Shown: positions 14,778-18,133 of the stretch, one piece after another
Layout of the letters: each line of letters opens with the position of its first letter
Numbering within the stretch: position 1 is the stretch's first letter
Source: JAYWAM01 sp043782425
Lineage (GTDB): Bacteria; Pseudomonadota; Gammaproteobacteria; Burkholderiales; Usitatibacteraceae
DNA: 18,133 nt
NCBI GenBank assembly: GCA_043782425.1
Contig: JAYWAM010000077.1
Location: 1-18,133 of the forward strand
Direction of reading: 5' to 3'
Made by a program: the position numbers and the translations under genes
Notes under the pieces: generated by a model
What the model was told of the DNA's origin: nothing
The model's input: only the letters and a program-made list of their open reading frames with translations
The model's database searches: none

Positions 14778-15980
14778 TTGTCCTTATTCGCTTATCGTGC
14801 AATGGACGAAGATGGCCGCTTCACCAATGGCAACATCGACGCCATCAACGCGGTTGATCTCGAGCTGCGTCTGCGGCGCATGGGGCTGGACCTGGTCACC
14901 TTCAATGCCGTCAGAAAATCCAATTTGTTCAAGGCGCGGCGCATTTCGCGCCCGGAGCTCATCATCTTCTGCTTTCATATGGATCAACTGATACGCGCCG
15001 GTGTTCCCATCACCGAAGCGCTCACCGATTTGCGCGACAGCGTGGAGAACCCGGCTTTCAAATCCACCGTGGCAAGCTTGATGGAGGACATCGAAGGCGG
15101 CAAGAAATTATCTGAGGCGATGGAAAGCCACCCCAGCGCCTTCGATTCGGTTTTCACCGCCTTGATTCGCGCGGGCGAGCAAAGCGGACAACTGCCGGAA
15201 GTGCTGGGCAAGCTCACCGAAAACCTCAAGTGGCAAGATGAGCTGAATGCCGCCGCCAGGAAAGCCATGCTCTACCCGCTGTTTGTCGGCGTGGTGGTGT
15301 TCGCGTTGATTTTTGTACTGATGGTTTTTCTGGTTCCGCAACTGGCGATCACCCTCAAGGCACTGTCGCCCACCTTGCCCACAGAAACCAAAGTCCTCAT
15401 TGCCGTCTCGAACTTCATGGTCAAGTTCTGGTATGTCGTTCTCGGCGTGCCGACAGCTATCGCGGCCTTCCTGTTCGTGCTGTCGCGCATCAATGAGGAC
15501 TTCAAGTATCGTCTGGACGGATGGGCGCTCACCATGCCTTTTATCGGCCCGCTACGCAACAAAATCATTCTGGCGCGCTTCTCAACTTTTTTTGCCTTAC
15601 TTTATCAGGCCGGCATAGGCGTTCTCGACTGTATCCAGATTTCCGAAAAAATTGTCGGCAACCGTGTCGTTGAGCGCGGCTTGCAGCGCGTGGGGCGCGA
15701 GATCAATGAAGGCCAGGGCATCACCCAGGCGTTCACCAATGCGCGCCTGTTTCCTCCCCTTATTCTGCGCATGCTCAGGGTGGGCGAATCGACCGGCGGA
15801 CTCGGCGAGGCCTTGCTCAACGTGAGCTATTTCTACAACCGCGACGCCAAAGACACCATGGGAAAAATGCAGGAAATGATCCAGCCTATCCTGACGGTTT
15901 TACTTGGCGGAATATTCGTCTTCATCATCGTGACGATATTCAACCCCATGTATGACGTGATCAGCAAGGTCAAGTTCTGA
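14778..15980 (+). CDS. mshG: GspF/MshG-like inner-membrane platform protein
   Basis: A 400-residue protein with two T2SSF domains (about 61-186 and 265-388), the inner-membrane platform that works with the motor ATPase. Membrane segments are at about 166-188, 217-237 and 370-390, the normal GspF topology. The N-terminal FAYRAMDEDG and the HMDQLIRAGVPITEAL and FFALLYQAGIGVLDCI repeats are typical. The start is TTG (14778), one base after the mshE-like stop; an ATG exists only at codon 9, inside the conserved start motif, so TTG is favoured. Tight spacing implies translational coupling with the ATPase. Confidence 0.93.
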   Translation: MSLFAYRAMDEDGRFTNGNIDAINAVDLELRLRRMGLDLVTFNAVRKSNLFKARRISRPELIIFCFHMDQLIRAGVPITEALTDLRDSVENPAFKSTVASLMEDIEGGKKLSEAMESHPSAFDSVFTALIRAGEQSGQLPEVLGKLTENLKWQDELNAAARKAMLYPLFVGVVVFALIFVLMVFLVPQLAITLKALSPTLPTETKVLIAVSNFMVKFWYVVLGVPTAIAAFLFVLSRINEDFKYRLDGWALTMPFIGPLRNKIILARFSTFFALLYQAGIGVLDCIQISEKIVGNRVVERGLQRVGREINEGQGITQAFTNARLFPPLILRMLRVGESTGGLGEALLNVSYFYNRDAKDTMGKMQEMIQPILTVLLGGIFVFIIVTIFNPMYDVISKVKF

Positions 15981-15992
15981 CTGACGCATTAA

Positions 15993-17657
15993 ATGGCAAA
16001 GCATTTCCTTTATCTCACCAACGAAAAAATCACTTGCCTGCTATGGCGCGGCAACGCCTATTCGGGGCGGGAAGTGTTTGACGCCAATAACCCGCATAGC
16101 CTCGAATTTGAGCGCTATATCATCAAGCATAGCCATGTGCCGGTGTTCCTGGTTGTTGATCTGACTGAAGAGGATTTCCGCCTCGATAAAATTCCGCATC
16201 TGCGCGGCGCCGATCAGGATGCGGTTCTCACGCGCAGGCTGTCCCAGGTTTACCGCAACACCAGCTTCCGCCATGCCTTGATCCAGGGTCGTGAAACAGA
16301 AGGGCGGCGCGATGACCGCGTGCTATACCACGCCATCACCAGCCCTGACTTGATAGACCCGTGGCTGGCGCTTCTGGAAAAGCACGATGTGGCGCTCGAG
16401 GGCATTTATTCCGCGCCGGTGCTGAGCGCAAACCTGCTCAAAACGCTGGATGTTTTTTTCCCTCACACCTTGCTGGTGTCTTTGGTGGCGGGCAATGGAT
16501 TACGCCAGACTTACTTTCATAACAAGCAAATCAAGTTCAGCCGCCTCACGCCGATAGAAGCCGAAAGCGAGCTTTCCTTCGGACAACAAATCGCCGACGA
16601 AAGCAGCCGCACCTGGCAGTATCTGGACAGCCTGCGTTTTTTCGCAGCCGCTGACAAACTTGAAATCTGTCTGCTGATTCACCCCAAGGATCGCAAAGAA
16701 ACCGCCGACGCCTTTCAAAGCTATCCGCTGCTGCACTACCGCATCCTCGACACGGACGAGGTCGCGGCAAAAATCAAGCTCAAGCCTGCACCGTTGACCT
16801 CGCATGCCGAAGAAATTTTCGTCCATCTTTTCGCAACAGAATCGCTTGTCAACCACTACGCCGCGCCGCAACAAACACGCATTGCCAGAATGCGCAAGAC
16901 TGGTCTGGGCCTCTACTTCCTCACGGCATGTGTGCTGGCTGCGTGCCTGACTTGGGCGGGTTTCACGCTATTCCAGGCGAGCATGATTGACGAGCAGATC
17001 AGCAAGCGCGATTTGCAGTCCAACGAACTCATGGGGCGTTATCGCGCGGCTACCAGACAGGCGGACGCCCCGCAGATTTCCGCTGACACATCGCGCGACG
17101 CAGCGCAGTTCTATAAAACATTCATGCAGCCGCTGCCCGCGCCGGGAAACTTGCTGCGCGAAATTTCCCAGGTGCTGACGAAATTTCCCGAAGTCAGGCT
17201 GACACAGATTTTTTGGCAGGCCGGCAACGACGCCAACGCCAACCCCGTGTTTACCTTGACCGTCCCCAAAGGCACGCCCGCGATCAAATCCGATTTTGCG
17301 CAAGACAAAGCACAGACTCCCGCCACTGCCGCCGCCACAACCGGAAAAGATTTGCCGCTGGCCGGCAATCAGGTAGAAATACTGGTGCTCGACGCAGGGC
17401 TTGCCACGTTTTCCGGCGACTACCGCAAAGCGCTGGCCGATATTGAGCGCTTTATGTCCGCCCTCAAAAACATTCCCGGCCTGCAAGCCACGCTACTGAC
17501 TGCGCCGCTGGATGTGCGTCCCGGCGCGAGCATCAAAGCCAATCTTTCCGAGCGCAGCGCAGAATCCCTCGATGCGCGCTTCGCCGTGAGAATCGTGCGC
17601 AGGCACAGCGTTGCTATTGAAGGCAGTCATTCCAGTACCAGCTCAACAAACAAGTAA
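15993..17657 (+). CDS. PilM/PilN (GspL/MshI)-like assembly platform protein
   Basis: A 554-residue bitopic protein. The cytoplasmic part (1 to about 300) begins FLYLTNEKITCLLWRG and looks like a PilM/GspL actin-like domain. One membrane segment lies at about 304-327, followed by a short coiled-coil-like stretch (about 328-355) and a periplasmic PilN/PilO-like part with LREISQVLTKFPEVRLTQIFW and a late repeat around ALADIERFMSALKNIPGL. This layout fits GspL or MshI, which recruit the motor ATPase to the platform. It follows the mshG-like gene by 12 nt. Identity with MshI is from context, so no symbol is given. It is the last gene seen before a repeat block. Confidence 0.8.
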   Translation: MAKHFLYLTNEKITCLLWRGNAYSGREVFDANNPHSLEFERYIIKHSHVPVFLVVDLTEEDFRLDKIPHLRGADQDAVLTRRLSQVYRNTSFRHALIQGRETEGRRDDRVLYHAITSPDLIDPWLALLEKHDVALEGIYSAPVLSANLLKTLDVFFPHTLLVSLVAGNGLRQTYFHNKQIKFSRLTPIEAESELSFGQQIADESSRTWQYLDSLRFFAAADKLEICLLIHPKDRKETADAFQSYPLLHYRILDTDEVAAKIKLKPAPLTSHAEEIFVHLFATESLVNHYAAPQQTRIARMRKTGLGLYFLTACVLAACLTWAGFTLFQASMIDEQISKRDLQSNELMGRYRAATRQADAPQISADTSRDAAQFYKTFMQPLPAPGNLLREISQVLTKFPEVRLTQIFWQAGNDANANPVFTLTVPKGTPAIKSDFAQDKAQTPATAAATTGKDLPLAGNQVEILVLDAGLATFSGDYRKALADIERFMSALKNIPGLQATLLTAPLDVRPGASIKANLSERSAESLDARFAVRIVRRHSVAIEGSHSSTSSTNK

Positions 17658-17670
17658 TTCCAATTCCAAT

Positions 17671-17765
17671 GTAGGGTGGATCAAGGCCGCAGGCCGGATC
17701 CACCGCAACGCTTAAATTTCGTGCGGATCGTGGTTGGTGGATACGCTGCGCTTAATCCACCCTAC
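17671..17765. repeat. Pair of inverted GTAG-type REPs
   Basis: The outer 15 nt match inverted at 14 positions (GTAGGGTGGATCAAG and the complement of 17751-17765). Left unit: GTAG (17671-17674) plus hairpin GGTGGATC..GATCCACC (17675-17704). Right unit, minus strand: GTAG (17762-17765) plus stem GGTGGAT/ATCCACC with loop TAAGCGCAGCGT (17736-17761). The loop is nearly that of the REPs at 4483 and 4796. The pair begins 14 nt after the stop of the MshI-like gene and may define its transcript end. Confidence 0.85.
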
Positions 17766-17860
17766 GCCTCGGGTGACGCCGGTAACAAATTTACTGTGCC
17801 CTCCCGCACTGTAGATTAGTCTCTTATCAGTTAAATCTTCACAATTTGTAAGAAGAATTT

Positions 17861-17936
17861 TCGCGCCAAGACGCAAAGGCGCAAAGAAAATCAATCCCGT
17901 TTTTGTTTTTCTTCGCGTCTTTGCGTCTTGGCGCGA
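17861..17936. repeat. Large hairpin repeat, family A copy 2
   Basis: Arms 17861-17886 and 17911-17936 are inverted complements at 24 of 26 positions, with the same TCGCGCCAAGACGC start as copy 1 at 77-170. The loop here is 24 nt, T-rich and unrelated to that of copy 1, so the arms are conserved and the centre is not. Confidence 0.8.
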
Positions 17937-18060
17937 GAATCGTTTTCGGTTCCGGCTCGTCCGGCTTAGGTCATTACGAAAGTTTCCCTGTTGCATCCGT
18001 TCTGCTGCGCAGGCGCCGCTTGCATGTCACGGTGAATTTTTGCTAGCCTAGTCATGTAAC

Positions 18061-18130
18061 TATTGAGCGTTTCCTAATTTGTGACAGCCCCACCCTCACC
18101 CCCGCCCTCTCCCGCCCAAGCGGGAGAGGG
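18061..18130. mobile_element. Left end of a second MITE-like element, cut by the window edge
   Basis: TATTGAGCGTTTCCTAATTT begins at 18061 and matches the ends of the element at 6249-6488. It is followed by CCCCACCCTC and an 11-bp hairpin (CCCTCTCCCGC / GCGGGAGAGGG, 18105-18130) as in that element. The extra palindromic block seen at 6286-6363 is missing here. The right end, if present, is beyond the window. Confidence 0.7.
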
Positions 18131-18133
18131 AGT

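Larger units (their letters stand above)
17658..18133. other. Right intergenic region, a cluster of three repeat families
   Basis: No gene is supported to the window edge. From left to right it holds a paired REP (17671-17765), a hairpin of family A (17861-17936), and the left end of a MITE-like element (18061-18130). I see nothing in 17766-17860 or 17937-18060 beyond AT-richer unique sequence. Further genes of the pilus cluster, such as pilins, would have to lie to the right. Confidence 0.7.

Noticed and set aside
17712..17996. 94-codon minus-strand open frame after the MshI-like gene
   Set aside because: Most of it is a translation of two intergenic repeats (the REP pair and the family A hairpin).

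Overview
The window reads as a chromosomal segment of a Gram-negative proteobacterium, most likely a betaproteobacterium of the Nitrosomonadales type. This is inferred from the mla gene order with a STAS gene and an extra ABC ATPase, from the MSHA-type pilus/secretion cluster headed by a sigma-54 regulator, and from the dense palindromic intergenic repeats. No rRNA, tRNA, CRISPR array, intact transposase or phage gene was seen.

Left part (189-4276, minus strand): a retrograde phospholipid-transport operon, transcribed mlaF-mlaE-mlaD-(195-nt repeat-filled gap)-mlaC-mlaB-ABC ATPase. Except for that gap, every junction is a 1-4 nt stop/start overlap. The outer-membrane lipoprotein gene mlaA, often found between mlaD and mlaC in this group, is not in the window.

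Middle (4277-6654): a repeat-rich stretch. It holds a hairpin repeat (4401-4472), a decayed REP-associated tyrosine transposase (RAYT) between two inverted GTAG-REPs (4483-4826), a minus-strand gene for a secreted lipoprotein with Ig-like/invasin-like modules (4848-6209), and a 240-nt MITE-like element with terminal inverted repeats (6249-6488).

Right part (6655-17657, plus strand): a seven-gene MSHA/type II secretion-like cluster. The order is sigma-54 response regulator, ExeA/MshM-like ATPase with a SPOR-like C-terminus, MshL-like secretin, MshN-like TPR protein, GspE/MshE-like motor ATPase, GspF/MshG-like platform protein, and a PilM/PilN (GspL/MshI)-like protein. Together these supply an outer-membrane pore, a peptidoglycan-linked helper, a cytoplasmic motor and an inner-membrane platform. 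Pilin/pseudopilin and prepilin peptidase genes are not in the window and may lie beyond its right edge.

The genes look like a conserved core. The unusual content is between them: every intergenic gap of about 190 nt or more carries a palindromic repeat, from at least six families, several nested or paired. Two REP pairs (4483-4826 and 17671-17765) have different stem sequences but keep base pairing, a near-identical loop and the GTAG leader, which suggests covariation under RAYT recognition. The MITE-like element begins again at 18061, and a third hairpin family occurs at both ends of the window (77-170, 17861-17936).
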